A DNA stretch of 29,001 nucleotides from an uncultured Clostridia bacterium. GTDB taxonomy: Bacteria > Bacillota > Clostridia > Lachnospirales > Lachnospiraceae. The stretch lies in the NCBI GenBank assembly GCA_937896665.1, contig CALBNS010000099.1:1-29001 (forward strand), written 5' to 3'. Shown one piece after another: positions 16,450-24,287 of the stretch (position 1 is its first letter; each line of letters starts with the position of its first letter). The translations under genes and the position numbers were made by a program. Below the pieces are notes generated by a model that saw only the letters and a program-made list of their open reading frames with translations, was not told the DNA's origin and made no database searches.

Positions 16450-17640
16450 TTAAATCAATGCAACTGTCTCACGGGCGATTGCAAGTTCTTCGTTTGTAGG
16501 TACAACCCAAACTTTCACCTTGGAATCTGGTGTTGAAATTTCAACTTCTTCTCCACGAGCAGCATTTGCTTCTTTATTCAGTGTAATACCTAAATACTCT
16601 AAATGTTCACATACAGCTTCTCTCACACCGTGGTCATTTTCACCAACACCTGCTGTAAATGCGATTGCATCTACACCGTTCATAGCTGCTACATAAGCTC
16701 CAACATATTTCGCCACACGATATGAGAATACATCAAGTGCAACTTTGGCATATTTGTTACCCGAATTGCAACCCTCCCATAAATCACGGAAGTCACTTGA
16801 TAAGTTGTTTGAAAGTCCATATACACCTGATTTTTTATTTAATACGTTCATAAGCTCATCAATGTTCATGCCTTCTTTATGAGCAATAAACTCTAAGATT
16901 GCAGGGTCGATATCACCTGAACGTGTTCCCATTGTAAGACCTTCCAGTGGAGTAAGTCCCATAGAGGTATCTACAGACCTTCCATTTAAAACTGCACAGA
17001 TACTTGAACCATTACCCAAGTGACAAACGATTGTTTTTGTTTCTTCGTATGGTTTTTCTAAGATTTCAGCCATTCTTTTTGAAACAAAGCTGTGGCTTGT
17101 TCCATGGAAGCCATAACGTCTGATTTTGTATTTTTCATAATATTCATATGGAAGACCATACATATAAGCTTTTTCCGGCATTGTCTGATGGAAAGCTGTA
17201 TCAAATACTGCTACCATAGGTGTTCCTGGCATCAATTTTTCACAAGCCTCAATACCAATTAAGTTTGCAGGGTTGTGAAGTGGTGCAAGATCGTTACATT
17301 CTTCAATTGCCTTTTTCACTTCTTCCGTGATTACTGTAGAGCTTGCAAATCTTTCGCCGCCATGTACTACACGGTGTCCTACCGCATTAATCTGATCCAG
17401 GCTTCCTACTACACCACGTTCTGCATCTGTCAAAGCATCAATTACGAATTGAATTGCTTCTGTATGAGTAGGCATTGCCAAATCTTCTTTTGTCTTTTCT
17501 CCATCTGCCGGCTGATAAGTTAATCTTCCGTCAATACCGATTCTTTCACAAAGACCTTTTGCTAATACTGCCTCTGTATCAGAATTGATTAATTGGAATT
17601 TCAAAGATGAACTTCCACAGTTAATTACTAAAATATTCAT
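16450..17640 (-). CDS. ackA: acetate kinase
   Basis: The 396-residue enzyme converts acetyl phosphate and ADP to acetate and ATP, the energy-yielding step of acetate fermentation; it is reversible. Family features: N7 and the serine run in INCGSSSLKF (5-15), R90 in GHRVVHGGERF, D147 in VFDTAFHQTMP, H179 in RYGFHGTSH, and R240 in MGTRSGDIDPAI. The C-terminal PTNEELAIARE is also typical. GGAGG lies 8 nt before the ATG at 17640. It follows pta by 28 bp and shares its promoter. All catalytic residues are present. Butyrate or propionate kinase is less likely because of the pta neighbour and the AckA-type motifs. Confidence 0.97.
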   Translation of the reverse strand: MNILVINCGSSSLKFQLINSDTEAVLAKGLCERIGIDGRLTYQPADGEKTKEDLAMPTHTEAIQFVIDALTDAERGVVGSLDQINAVGHRVVHGGERFASSTVITEEVKKAIEECNDLAPLHNPANLIGIEACEKLMPGTPMVAVFDTAFHQTMPEKAYMYGLPYEYYEKYKIRRYGFHGTSHSFVSKRMAEILEKPYEETKTIVCHLGNGSSICAVLNGRSVDTSMGLTPLEGLTMGTRSGDIDPAILEFIAHKEGMNIDELMNVLNKKSGVYGLSNNLSSDFRDLWEGCNSGNKYAKVALDVFSYRVAKYVGAYVAAMNGVDAIAFTAGVGENDHGVREAVCEHLEYLGITLNKEANAARGEEVEISTPDSKVKVWVVPTNEELAIARETVALI

Positions 17641-17668
17641 TTCTAATTCCTCCGTTTATAATTCCCGA

Positions 17669-18673
17669 CTATTTATTGCTTTCCGCCTGTGCCTGCACTG
17701 CTGTAATTGCAACAACACCTTCAATGTCTGATGCGCTGCATCCACGAGATAAATCATTAACCGGTTTTGCAATACCTTGTGTTAATGGACCATATGCTTC
17801 TGCGTTAGCAAGTCTTTGTGCTAACTTGTAACCAATATTTCCTGCATCTAAGTCAGGGAAAATCAATACGTTAGCATGCCCTGCCACTTTACTTCCCGGT
17901 GCTTTTGATTCTCCAATTTCCGGAACAACTGCTGCATCTAATTGTAATTCTCCATCTAACATAAGGTCTGGAGCTAATTCTTTTGCAATACGTGTAGCTT
18001 CTACAACTTTATCAACGTCAGCATGTTTTGCACTGCCTTTTGTTGAGTGTGAAAGCATAGCAACTTTTGGCTCTGCACCAACTAATGTTCTGAAAGATTC
18101 TGCTGAGCAAATAGCGATATTAGCTAATTTTTCTGCATCTGGATTTTGTTCCAGTCCGGAATCACCAAAGATAAATGTTCCGTGTTCACCCATTTCACAA
18201 TTTGGAACTACCATTACGAAGAAAGCAGAAACTAACTTTGTACCTGGTTTTGTTTTCAAAATCTGTAAACATGGTCTTAATGTGTCGGCTGTTGAATGGC
18301 ATGCACCTGATACCATACCGTCAGCATCACCCATTTTTACCATCATTACACCATAGTATAAATAATTTGTAAGAAGAAGTTCTCTTGCCTGTTCCTCTGT
18401 CATTCCTTTTTTCTGTCTAAGCTCTACTAATTTAGCAATATATTCTTCTGTCTTCTCATATGTTGCAGGATCTACAATCGTTGCACTACTTATATCAAAT
18501 CCGGCACCATTCTTTTCGATTTCTTCCTTGCTTCCTACAAGAATCAAGTTTGCTGTACCTTCTCTTAATACAGCTTCTGCTGCTTCATAAGTTCTTTTGT
18601 CTTCTGTCTCCGGAAGTACAATTGTCTTTTTGTCTGCTTTTGCTTTTTCTTTGATTACATCAATAAATCCCAT
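17669..18673 (-). CDS. pta: phosphate acetyltransferase
   Basis: The 334-residue short-form enzyme exchanges acetyl-CoA with phosphate to give acetyl phosphate, the substrate of the adjacent ackA. Recognisable blocks include KKTIVLPETEDKRTYEAA, DGMVSGACHSTADTLRP, FGDSGLEQNPDAEKLANIA, MLSHSTKGSAKH and LIFPDLDAGNIGYKLAQR. It lacks the N-terminal regulatory DRTGG and P-loop domains of E. coli Pta, as usual in Clostridia. ATG at 18673 has a GGGG site about 10 nt upstream, somewhat long but the only good one. A promoter lies about 40 bp upstream, just after the mgtE terminator. A phosphate butyryltransferase is a more distant relative and does not fit these motifs. Confidence 0.95.
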   Translation of the reverse strand: MGFIDVIKEKAKADKKTIVLPETEDKRTYEAAEAVLREGTANLILVGSKEEIEKNGAGFDISSATIVDPATYEKTEEYIAKLVELRQKKGMTEEQARELLLTNYLYYGVMMVKMGDADGMVSGACHSTADTLRPCLQILKTKPGTKLVSAFFVMVVPNCEMGEHGTFIFGDSGLEQNPDAEKLANIAICSAESFRTLVGAEPKVAMLSHSTKGSAKHADVDKVVEATRIAKELAPDLMLDGELQLDAAVVPEIGESKAPGSKVAGHANVLIFPDLDAGNIGYKLAQRLANAEAYGPLTQGIAKPVNDLSRGCSASDIEGVVAITAVQAQAESNK

Positions 18674-18714
18674 GATTTAAAGACCCCTTTCCCTTTTGTC
18701 ATATATACTTACAT

Positions 18715-18741
18715 TATATCCCAATCGCATTTTGTATACAA
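18715..18741 (-). promoter_or_regulatory. promoter of pta-ackA, with a small palindrome over the -35
   Basis: On the minus strand TTGTAT and a perfect TATAAT (18713-18718 region) are separated by 17 bp. The symmetric ttgtatacaa at 18732-18741 covers the -35 element and could be a regulator contact; it does not match the longer Rex consensus. Confidence 0.65.
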
Positions 18742-18752
18742 GTGAATTTTAT

Positions 18753-18820
18753 GTCTCTTTTTTAATACAATTTAATTTTTCAAATGACAGGACAATTTTC
18801 TTATCATATAAAAAAGAGAC
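18753..18820. repeat. 12-bp inverted repeat with long spacer
   Basis: gtctctttttta at 18753-18764 and its exact reverse complement at 18809-18820 are separated by 44 bp. The right arm is part of the mgtE terminator stem and its U tract, so the pair could compete with that hairpin. Composition is low-complexity, so the match may be partly by chance. Confidence 0.45.
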
Positions 18821-18836
18821 TTTATTTCAAAGCTCC
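18810..18836 (-). terminator. probable terminator of mgtE
   Basis: On the minus strand GAGCTTT pairs with AAAG-CTC across a 5-nt loop with one bulged base (18816-18823 with 18829-18835), followed by six T. It lies 12 nt after the mgtE stop. The stem is short, so termination may be partial. Confidence 0.6.
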
Positions 18837-18847
18837 ATTTTTCGTTA

Positions 18848-20182
18848 TCATATTTTAAACATCGTCGTTGCAATTGAAAAATATAGAATAATTGTACCTG
18901 TGTCAACCAGAGTTGTAATCAGAGGAGCCGCCATAAGTGCAGGATCTAATCCCATTTTTTTAGCAACCAACGGCAGCACACAACCAATTGTTTTTGCTAA
19001 AATCACTGTGCAAATCATCGTAATGCCCAAAGTAACCGCAAGCATGACATTCCCACTATACATGATCATAGTACGTATTCCATTCACAACTGCGAGCATC
19101 ATGCCCACCAACAACGCAACCCTCAGTTCTTTAAATATTACTTTAAAAATATCACCAAACTCTATCTCGTCTGTTGCCAGTCCTCGGATAATTAATGTTG
19201 AGCTCTGTGAACCACAATTTCCGCCTGTCCCTGTCAGCATAGGAACAAACGTATTCAGGATTGGCATTACAAGTAAAACATCAGAAAATCGCCCTAACGC
19301 TAAACCACTGAGTGTAGCAGAAAGCATCAAGAACAACAGCCACGGGAATCGGCTTTTTGCATGCTGCCAAACACTTGTCCCGAAATAAGACTCCTCATTT
19401 GGAGCAATACCTGCCATCATGCTCATATCTTCCGTTGCTTCTTCCTGCATAACATCCATCGCATCATCAACTGTTACGATACCGACCATACGCATATCAT
19501 TGTCGACAACCGGAAGTGCAATGAGTCCGTATTTATTAATCATACTTGCTACTTTTTCCTGGTCATCATGAGTATTCACATACTGCATGTTTGTCTCCAT
19601 GATTTCTTCAATAGTACGACTATCCCCACTTGTCAGAAGATCCTTTACGGATACTACACCGATCAACTTGCGTTTTTCTGTGACATAACAGGTATAAATT
19701 GTTTCGCGGTTAATGCCGATCTGTCGAATTTTCAAAATTGCATCTTCTACTGTCATCTCTTTTTGGAAGGCAATGTACTCTACATTCATGATACTTCCGG
19801 CACTATCTTCCGGATAGTTCAGTAGTGTATTAATCTGCTTTCTCGTCTCCTCGTCTGTCGCCAAAAGAAGTCTGTCCACGACATTTGCCGGCATCTCTTC
19901 CAATACGTCAACAGCATCATCCAGGTACATCTCATCCATAACTTCTTTGACTTCCGAATCCGTCAATGCATTAAGAAGCACTTTTCTCGTATCACTGTTC
20001 ATCTCAGTAAAGACCTCTGCAGCTTCATCCTTCGCCAAAAGACGAAATACCAGAATCATCTGTTTGTCTTCAAACTCTTCCAGCATCTCCGCCAAATCTA
20101 CAGGGTGCATGTTCTCTAATTCTACTTTTAATTCTCTAAATCGTCTCTCTTCGAGCATCTCTACGATCTGTTCTTTTTCCAT
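18848..20182 (-). CDS. mgtE: magnesium transporter MgtE
   Basis: The 444-residue inner-membrane channel imports Mg2+ and gates itself by sensing cytoplasmic Mg2+. Domains in order: a helical superhelix N domain (about 1-125, repeated LxxMxxxDAxDxLEEMP-like units), two CBS domains (about 128-185 and 190-248), a plug linker helix (about 250-275) and five membrane helices (about 280-298, 302-322, 352-372, 378-405, 420-440). The pore signature is PMLTGTGGNCGSQSSTL (315-329), and D427 in TTLVDTG corresponds to the pore Mg2+-binding aspartate. ATG at 20182 has GGGGG 6 nt upstream. The predicted leader is only about 30 nt, so no M-box riboswitch is present. It is divergent from tmcAL. Confidence 0.95.
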   Translation of the reverse strand: MEKEQIVEMLEERRFRELKVELENMHPVDLAEMLEEFEDKQMILVFRLLAKDEAAEVFTEMNSDTRKVLLNALTDSEVKEVMDEMYLDDAVDVLEEMPANVVDRLLLATDEETRKQINTLLNYPEDSAGSIMNVEYIAFQKEMTVEDAILKIRQIGINRETIYTCYVTEKRKLIGVVSVKDLLTSGDSRTIEEIMETNMQYVNTHDDQEKVASMINKYGLIALPVVDNDMRMVGIVTVDDAMDVMQEEATEDMSMMAGIAPNEESYFGTSVWQHAKSRFPWLLFLMLSATLSGLALGRFSDVLLVMPILNTFVPMLTGTGGNCGSQSSTLIIRGLATDEIEFGDIFKVIFKELRVALLVGMMLAVVNGIRTMIMYSGNVMLAVTLGITMICTVILAKTIGCVLPLVAKKMGLDPALMAAPLITTLVDTGTIILYFSIATTMFKI

Positions 20183-20220
20183 GCATATCCCCCTTCCCAG
20201 ATATATATCTACCCTTTAAG

Positions 20221-20249
20221 AGATTACCAAATTCCCAGAATTTTGTCAA
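20221..20249 (-). promoter_or_regulatory. promoter of mgtE
   Basis: Consensus TTGACA (20244-20249) and TAATCT (20221-20226) are separated by 17 bp. The start site would be near 20214, about 31 nt before the coding region; a 12-bp palindrome agatatatatct (20199-20210) lies in this short leader. Confidence 0.7.
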
Positions 20250-20336
20250 CGCGAGTCCTCTTTTCCTCAGAGCAGTTTTTTCCAAGCACTGGCAATATTA
20301 TCAATATAGAATCCGTGTGTTTGAATAAATGTAAGC

Positions 20337-20364
20337 TTGTAAAATATCAAGAATGTATTAAAAT
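20337..20364 (+). promoter_or_regulatory. possible promoter of tmcAL
   Basis: TTGTAA (20337-20342) and TAAAAT (20359-20364) are 16 bp apart, 29 bp before the start codon. A TATAAT at 20371-20376 has no suitable -35. The rest of the 211-bp divergent gap (20183-20393) shows no gene or clear structure. Confidence 0.45.
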
Positions 20365-20393
20365 ATTGAATATAATTATTCTTGGAGGTTTAT

Positions 20394-21602
20394 ATGAAAA
20401 TCACAGGCATTATTGCGGAATATAATCCGTTTCATAACGGACACAAATATCATATTGAAAAAGCAAAAGAAATCACAGGGGCTGATGCTTTAATTGTAGT
20501 TATGAGTGGCAACTTTGTACAGCGTGGCACTCCTGCCATCATGCCGAAACACCTACGAGCAAAAGCCGCCTTGGAGGCTGGAGCATCATTGGTTTTGGAA
20601 CTTCCTACCTGTTATGCGACTGGTAGTGCAGAATTTTTTGCTTATGGTGCTGTGTCACTCTTTAACAAACTCGGATGTGTGGATTTTATCTGTTTCGGGA
20701 GCGAATGGGGAGATATTGAGGTTTTAAAAAAACTGGCAAAGGTTCTTTACGAAGAACCGGCCAAATATAGGTCTCAGTTAAACCTTTATCTGCGTGAAGG
20801 CTGTGCTTTTCCTTCTGCTCGCCAGAAAGCACTGAAAGATTATTTCCAGTCAGATGATTTTGACTTTATACTTTCTGAACCAAATAATATACTTGGGCTA
20901 GAGTATTTGAAAGCTTTATATCGTACAGGCAGCAAAATAAAGCCTTATACGATTCAGCGTATTTCTTCTCACTATCATGATTCCAAACTTCAGGAAACGC
21001 TAAGTTCCGCCTCTGCTATACGAAATGTGATTTCATTGGAAAATTTTTCTGCGTTGAATGGACAAATACCGAAATCCAGCGTATCTATGATGAAGGAATG
21101 CTGCCATTTTCGTTTTCCTGTATATGCAAATGATTTTTCACTATTACTGAAATATAAGTTGATGACTGAGACGAAAGATTCATTCATGCGGTATGCCGAT
21201 GTTTCAGAAGAACTAGCCAATCGTATCCGAAACCAACTAAATCAGTTCGTTGATTTTGAACAGTTTTGCAATCTATTAAAAACAAAGGAAGTAACATATA
21301 CCAGAATCAGTCGCGCATTACTGCATATTTTGCTAAATATAAAAGCTACAGATTATACAGATATACATTATGCACGCATGTTAGGATTCCGTTTGTCAGA
21401 CTCTTCCATTTTGTCCCAGATAAAGAATGATGCTTCTATTCCATTGATTACAAAACTAACTAATACAAATGAGCTTAGTGCCCCGGCAAAACAAATGCTT
21501 ACCACTGATATTGTTGCGGCAGACTTATATGAATCCGTTGTCACAGACAAATTTAAAACGATGTTTATCAATGAATATGAGCAACAGATTGTACGAATCT
21601 AA
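20394..21602 (+). CDS. tmcAL: tRNA(Met) cytidine acetate ligase TmcAL (YlbM)
   Basis: The 402-residue enzyme uses acetate and ATP to make N4-acetylcytidine at the wobble base of elongator tRNA-Met, through an acetyl-adenylate. The nucleotidyltransferase core is at the N-terminus: GIIAEYNPFHNGH (5-17), with the HxGH-type residues H14 and H17, and MSGNFVQRG soon after. SEPNNILGLEYLKAL in the middle is also conserved. ATG at 20394 is chosen with GGAGG 5 nt upstream; an earlier in-frame TTG at 20382 overlaps that site. In Bacillus ylbM lies next to ylbN (DUF177) and rpmF; here pta-ackA and mgtE separate them. The use of free acetate near the acetate-producing pathway is suggestive only. Confidence 0.93.
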   Translation: MKITGIIAEYNPFHNGHKYHIEKAKEITGADALIVVMSGNFVQRGTPAIMPKHLRAKAALEAGASLVLELPTCYATGSAEFFAYGAVSLFNKLGCVDFICFGSEWGDIEVLKKLAKVLYEEPAKYRSQLNLYLREGCAFPSARQKALKDYFQSDDFDFILSEPNNILGLEYLKALYRTGSKIKPYTIQRISSHYHDSKLQETLSSASAIRNVISLENFSALNGQIPKSSVSMMKECCHFRFPVYANDFSLLLKYKLMTETKDSFMRYADVSEELANRIRNQLNQFVDFEQFCNLLKTKEVTYTRISRALLHILLNIKATDYTDIHYARMLGFRLSDSSILSQIKNDASIPLITKLTNTNELSAPAKQMLTTDIVAADLYESVVTDKFKTMFINEYEQQIVRI

Positions 21603-21649
21603 TTTGTTTTTGGTTAAAATAATGAGCGATAGAAATGATTAAAAAAATA

Positions 21650-21733
21650 CTCCGCGAAGAGCGCAAAAGGCGCGATTAACGAAGATATTGCTTCGCAAAC
21701 GCGCCTCGCGTGAGAGTTCGCAAACGAACTCTT
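21650..21733. repeat. GC-rich multi-hairpin intergenic element, also a likely bidirectional terminator
   Basis: Within an AT-rich genome this stretch is strikingly GC-rich and folded. An outer 8-bp stem (21650-21657 with 21706-21714, one bulge) holds ggcgcg/cgcgcc (21669-21674 with 21700-21705), which holds cgaag/cttcg (21681-21684 region with 21691-21695). A second hairpin (21713-21720 with 21725-21732, loop caaa) follows. The direct repeat ttcgcaaacg occurs at 21692-21701 and 21717-21726. On the minus strand seven T follow the outer stem, fitting the end of degV; on the plus strand the second hairpin could end tmcAL. It resembles a REP-like intergenic repeat, but other copies cannot be tested here. 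Confidence 0.65.
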
Positions 21734-21742
21734 TGTTCCTTA

Positions 21743-22597
21743 TTAGATAATTTTTGCATATGCCACTGCCAGTGACCCTGCTCCAATATGGCATGTCACA
21801 CTGAGTGATAAATAGTCCGCTGACACTTCGTAATTCGCAAAGCGTTCAGCAACTTCTTTTCTCCAGTTTTCTGTTTCTTCTTCGCTGCAAGTTGAAACAA
21901 CATATACTCTCATTTTCTGGCCGCTGTATTTTTCAGCCAGATCTTTTCCCAATGTGTCAATCATCGTTTTCCTTGCAGCTTTCCATCCTCGCACTTTTGC
22001 ATAGCTATCCAGCTTTTCCCCGTGTACAATCAATACCGGCTTGATATTTAGCACGGAACCAATTGCCGCAGCAGTAGGCGTCACACGACCACCTTTTTTT
22101 AAATATTTTAGTGTATCTACCGTAATATATGCACACGCACTAAATCTTTGGTCTTCCAGAATTTGCTTAATTTCTTTTGCAGTTTTTCCCTCTTCTGCAA
22201 GTTGTAAGGCATCCATTACTGATGATTTCTGCATGACAGATACTCTCTGATTATTTACAACCTGCACTCTGCCGTCATAATCCTGTGAGAGCATCATGCC
22301 GGTCTCATAACTGCTGCTAAGACTGCTGGAAATAGGAATATGTACAATCTCATCATATTCTTCTAAAAGTTTATTCCATGTATCAATCAAATCCCCCGGA
22401 GCAGGCTGAGATGTACTGATTTCAGCATTCTCTCCCAATTTTGCGTAGAATTCTTCTCTGGTCAGAGTGATGTCTTCCAAGTACAATTCACCATCAATAA
22501 AAAATGGTGTAGGAATAACAGTTACCCCAAGTTCTTTTGCCTCTGCTTGCGTTATCCCACTGTTACTGTCTGTTACAATAGCAATCTTTCTTTCCAT
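21743..22597 (-). CDS. DegV family fatty-acid-binding protein
   Basis: The 284-residue cytoplasmic protein has the two-domain DegV fold that binds one fatty acid; homologues (FakB) present exogenous fatty acids to the kinase FakA. Family signatures are VTDSNSGI (8-15), STSQPAPGD (about 61-69), ISSSLSSSYE (about 91-100), the TLKYLKKGGRVTPTAA block and HIGAGSLAVAYA near the C-terminus. No FakA gene is in the window. The start ATG at 22597 has only a weak purine-rich site (GAGAGAAAG), so translation may be coupled to the UPF0210 gene 16 bp upstream. It ends the polA run before the GC-rich hairpin element. Whether it is a true FakB cannot be settled from sequence alone. Confidence 0.9.
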   Translation of the reverse strand: MERKIAIVTDSNSGITQAEAKELGVTVIPTPFFIDGELYLEDITLTREEFYAKLGENAEISTSQPAPGDLIDTWNKLLEEYDEIVHIPISSSLSSSYETGMMLSQDYDGRVQVVNNQRVSVMQKSSVMDALQLAEEGKTAKEIKQILEDQRFSACAYITVDTLKYLKKGGRVTPTAAAIGSVLNIKPVLIVHGEKLDSYAKVRGWKAARKTMIDTLGKDLAEKYSGQKMRVYVVSTCSEEETENWRKEVAERFANYEVSADYLSLSVTCHIGAGSLAVAYAKII

Positions 22598-22613
22598 TTC
22601 TTTCTCTCACTTT

Positions 22614-23978
22614 CTAGTTTTTGAAGCTATGGATTGGAGCCGGAATCCGTCCCTTTCTATTAACAAACTCACTGCAGTCAAATTCATTCACCGGCATAAT
22701 CGGTGCATATCCAAGCAAGCCGCCAAATTCTGCAATCTCTCCGACATCTTTTCCAATCACCGGAATCAACCTCACGGCAGTTGTTTTCTGATTAATCATT
22801 CCAATCGCCATCTCGTCAGCTATGATACCTGAAATAGTAGAGGCCTTTGTTTTTCCCGGAATTGCAATCATATCCAGCCCTACAGAGCATACACAAGTCA
22901 TTGCCTCTAATTTTTCCAAGGTCAGAGAGCCTGCGTTCACCGCATCAATCATTCCCTGGTCTTCACTAACCGGAATAAATGCGCCGCTCAAGCCGCCAAC
23001 GTATGAAGAGGCCATAACACCGCCTTTTTTTACCTGATCATTAAGCATTGCAAGTGCTGCCGTTGTTCCCGGTGCTCCCACACGTTCCAAACCAATCTCC
23101 TCTAGAATTTCTGCAATACTATCTCCTACTGCAGGCGTTGGAGCTAATGATAAATCAATAATACCAAATGGAATTCCCATCCGTTTTGAAGCTTCCCCGG
23201 CTACAAGCTGTCCAACACGGGTAATCTTAAATGCTGTCTTTTTGATTGTCTCGCAAAGTTGTTCAAATCCCTGTCCTCGTACCTGCTCAATTGCATGCTT
23301 TACTACCCCAGGACCACTTACACCTACATTAATCACTGCATCCGCCTCTGTAACTCCTAGGAAAGCGCCTGCCATAAACGGATTGTCATCTGGTGCATTA
23401 CAGAAAATCACGAGTTTAGCACAGCCCAAAGAATCTTTTTCTTTCGTGGCCTCTGCCGTCGCCTTTACAATCTCGCCACAAAGTTTTACTGCATCCATAT
23501 TGATTCCTGTTCTGGTTGAACCCACATTGACAGAGCTGCATACTCTTTCCGTACAAGACAGTGCCTGCGGTATAGAAAGAATCAGGTTCTTTTCGCTTTC
23601 TGTCATTCCCTTAGAAACTAATGCAGAATAACCGCCAATAAAATTAACACCTACCGTGCTTGCTGCACGATCAAGAGTTTTTGCAATTGTCACAAAATCT
23701 TCCGGAGTCCTACATGCCGCCCCACCGACTAAAGAAATCGGAGTAATAGAGATACGTTTATTTACAATCGGAATTCCAAAATCACGTTCAATCTCCTGCC
23801 CTGTTGAAACAAGATCCTTCGCAACAGTTGTAATTTTATTATAAATGTTATCATTCAGTTTCTGTAAATCTGAATCTATACAATCCATCAGACTGATACC
23901 AAGTGTAATGGTACGTACGTCCAGATTTTCCTCCTGAATCATCTGGTTCGTTTCGGTTACTTCATATATATTAATCAT
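22614..23978 (-). CDS. UPF0210 (DUF711, 'PFL family') protein of unknown function
   Basis: The 454-residue protein matches the UPF0210 family, whose members fold like pyruvate formate-lyase barrels but have no established activity known to me. Conserved-looking blocks are RTITLGISL near residue 22, PISLVGGAAC, VNVGSTRTGINMDAV, CNAPDDNPFMAGAFLG, APTPAVGDS, YVGGLSGAFIPVSED and the terminal NRKGRIPAPIHSFKN. I see no glycyl-radical RVxGY motif near the C-terminus, so it is unlikely to be a true glycyl-radical enzyme. Several cysteines, including CVC in the C-terminal third, could be catalytic. ATG at 23978 has GAGG 9 nt upstream. It follows the ACT-domain gene by 20 bp; this ACT/UPF0210 pair is widely conserved, implying a joint role. 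Confidence 0.92.
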   Translation of the reverse strand: MINIYEVTETNQMIQEENLDVRTITLGISLMDCIDSDLQKLNDNIYNKITTVAKDLVSTGQEIERDFGIPIVNKRISITPISLVGGAACRTPEDFVTIAKTLDRAASTVGVNFIGGYSALVSKGMTESEKNLILSIPQALSCTERVCSSVNVGSTRTGINMDAVKLCGEIVKATAEATKEKDSLGCAKLVIFCNAPDDNPFMAGAFLGVTEADAVINVGVSGPGVVKHAIEQVRGQGFEQLCETIKKTAFKITRVGQLVAGEASKRMGIPFGIIDLSLAPTPAVGDSIAEILEEIGLERVGAPGTTAALAMLNDQVKKGGVMASSYVGGLSGAFIPVSEDQGMIDAVNAGSLTLEKLEAMTCVCSVGLDMIAIPGKTKASTISGIIADEMAIGMINQKTTAVRLIPVIGKDVGEIAEFGGLLGYAPIMPVNEFDCSEFVNRKGRIPAPIHSFKN

Positions 23979-23998
23979 AACAATTGTCCTCGCCTTCT

Positions 23999-24271
23999 CT
24001 ACAGTCTGTGCATCTTCTCAAAAATCTCAGCTCTCTGGCAACGGATGTCAACACCAATCTCTGCCCCAAGAGTCTCCAAATCTTTTACAACTTCCCCAAA
24101 TTCTTTTTTTGCACATTCCATATCCGTAATCATCATCATATTAAAGAATCCCTGTACAATTGTCTGAGAAATATCTAAGATATTGATTCCATTCTCCGCT
24201 AAATATGTACAAACTTTTGCAATAATTCCTACAGTATCTTTTCCTACAACAGTAATAATACACTTTTTCAT
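23999..24271 (-). CDS. UPF0237 ACT domain protein
   Basis: The 90-residue protein is a single ACT domain (about 4-72), beginning KKCIITVVGKDTVGIIAKVCTYLAENGINILDISQTIV, with the usual beta-alpha-beta-beta-alpha-beta order. ACT domains bind small ligands, commonly amino acids, and pass the signal to a partner. No catalytic or DNA-binding domain is attached. GGAGG lies 6 nt before the ATG at 24271. The gene sits 16 bp after the WalJ-like gene and 20 bp before UPF0210. The best guess, an inference, is a ligand-sensing partner of the UPF0210 protein; the ligand cannot be deduced. Confidence 0.92.
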   Translation of the reverse strand: MKKCIITVVGKDTVGIIAKVCTYLAENGINILDISQTIVQGFFNMMMITDMECAKKEFGEVVKDLETLGAEIGVDIRCQRAEIFEKMHRL

Positions 24272-24287
24272 ATTCGTCCTCCAGTCA

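Noticed and set aside
18696..19388. A 230-codon open frame on the plus strand
   Set aside because: It lies almost wholly antisense to mgtE, has no family motif, and mgtE is unmistakable with correct domains.
19361..19825. A 154-codon plus-strand open frame
   Set aside because: Antisense to the CBS region of mgtE; rich in His and Cys as expected of a reverse reading, with no recognised domain.
22614..23978. UPF0210 protein as a glycyl-radical enzyme, suggested by the name 'PFL family'
   Set aside because: No C-terminal RVxGY-type glycine motif and no activating radical SAM gene nearby.
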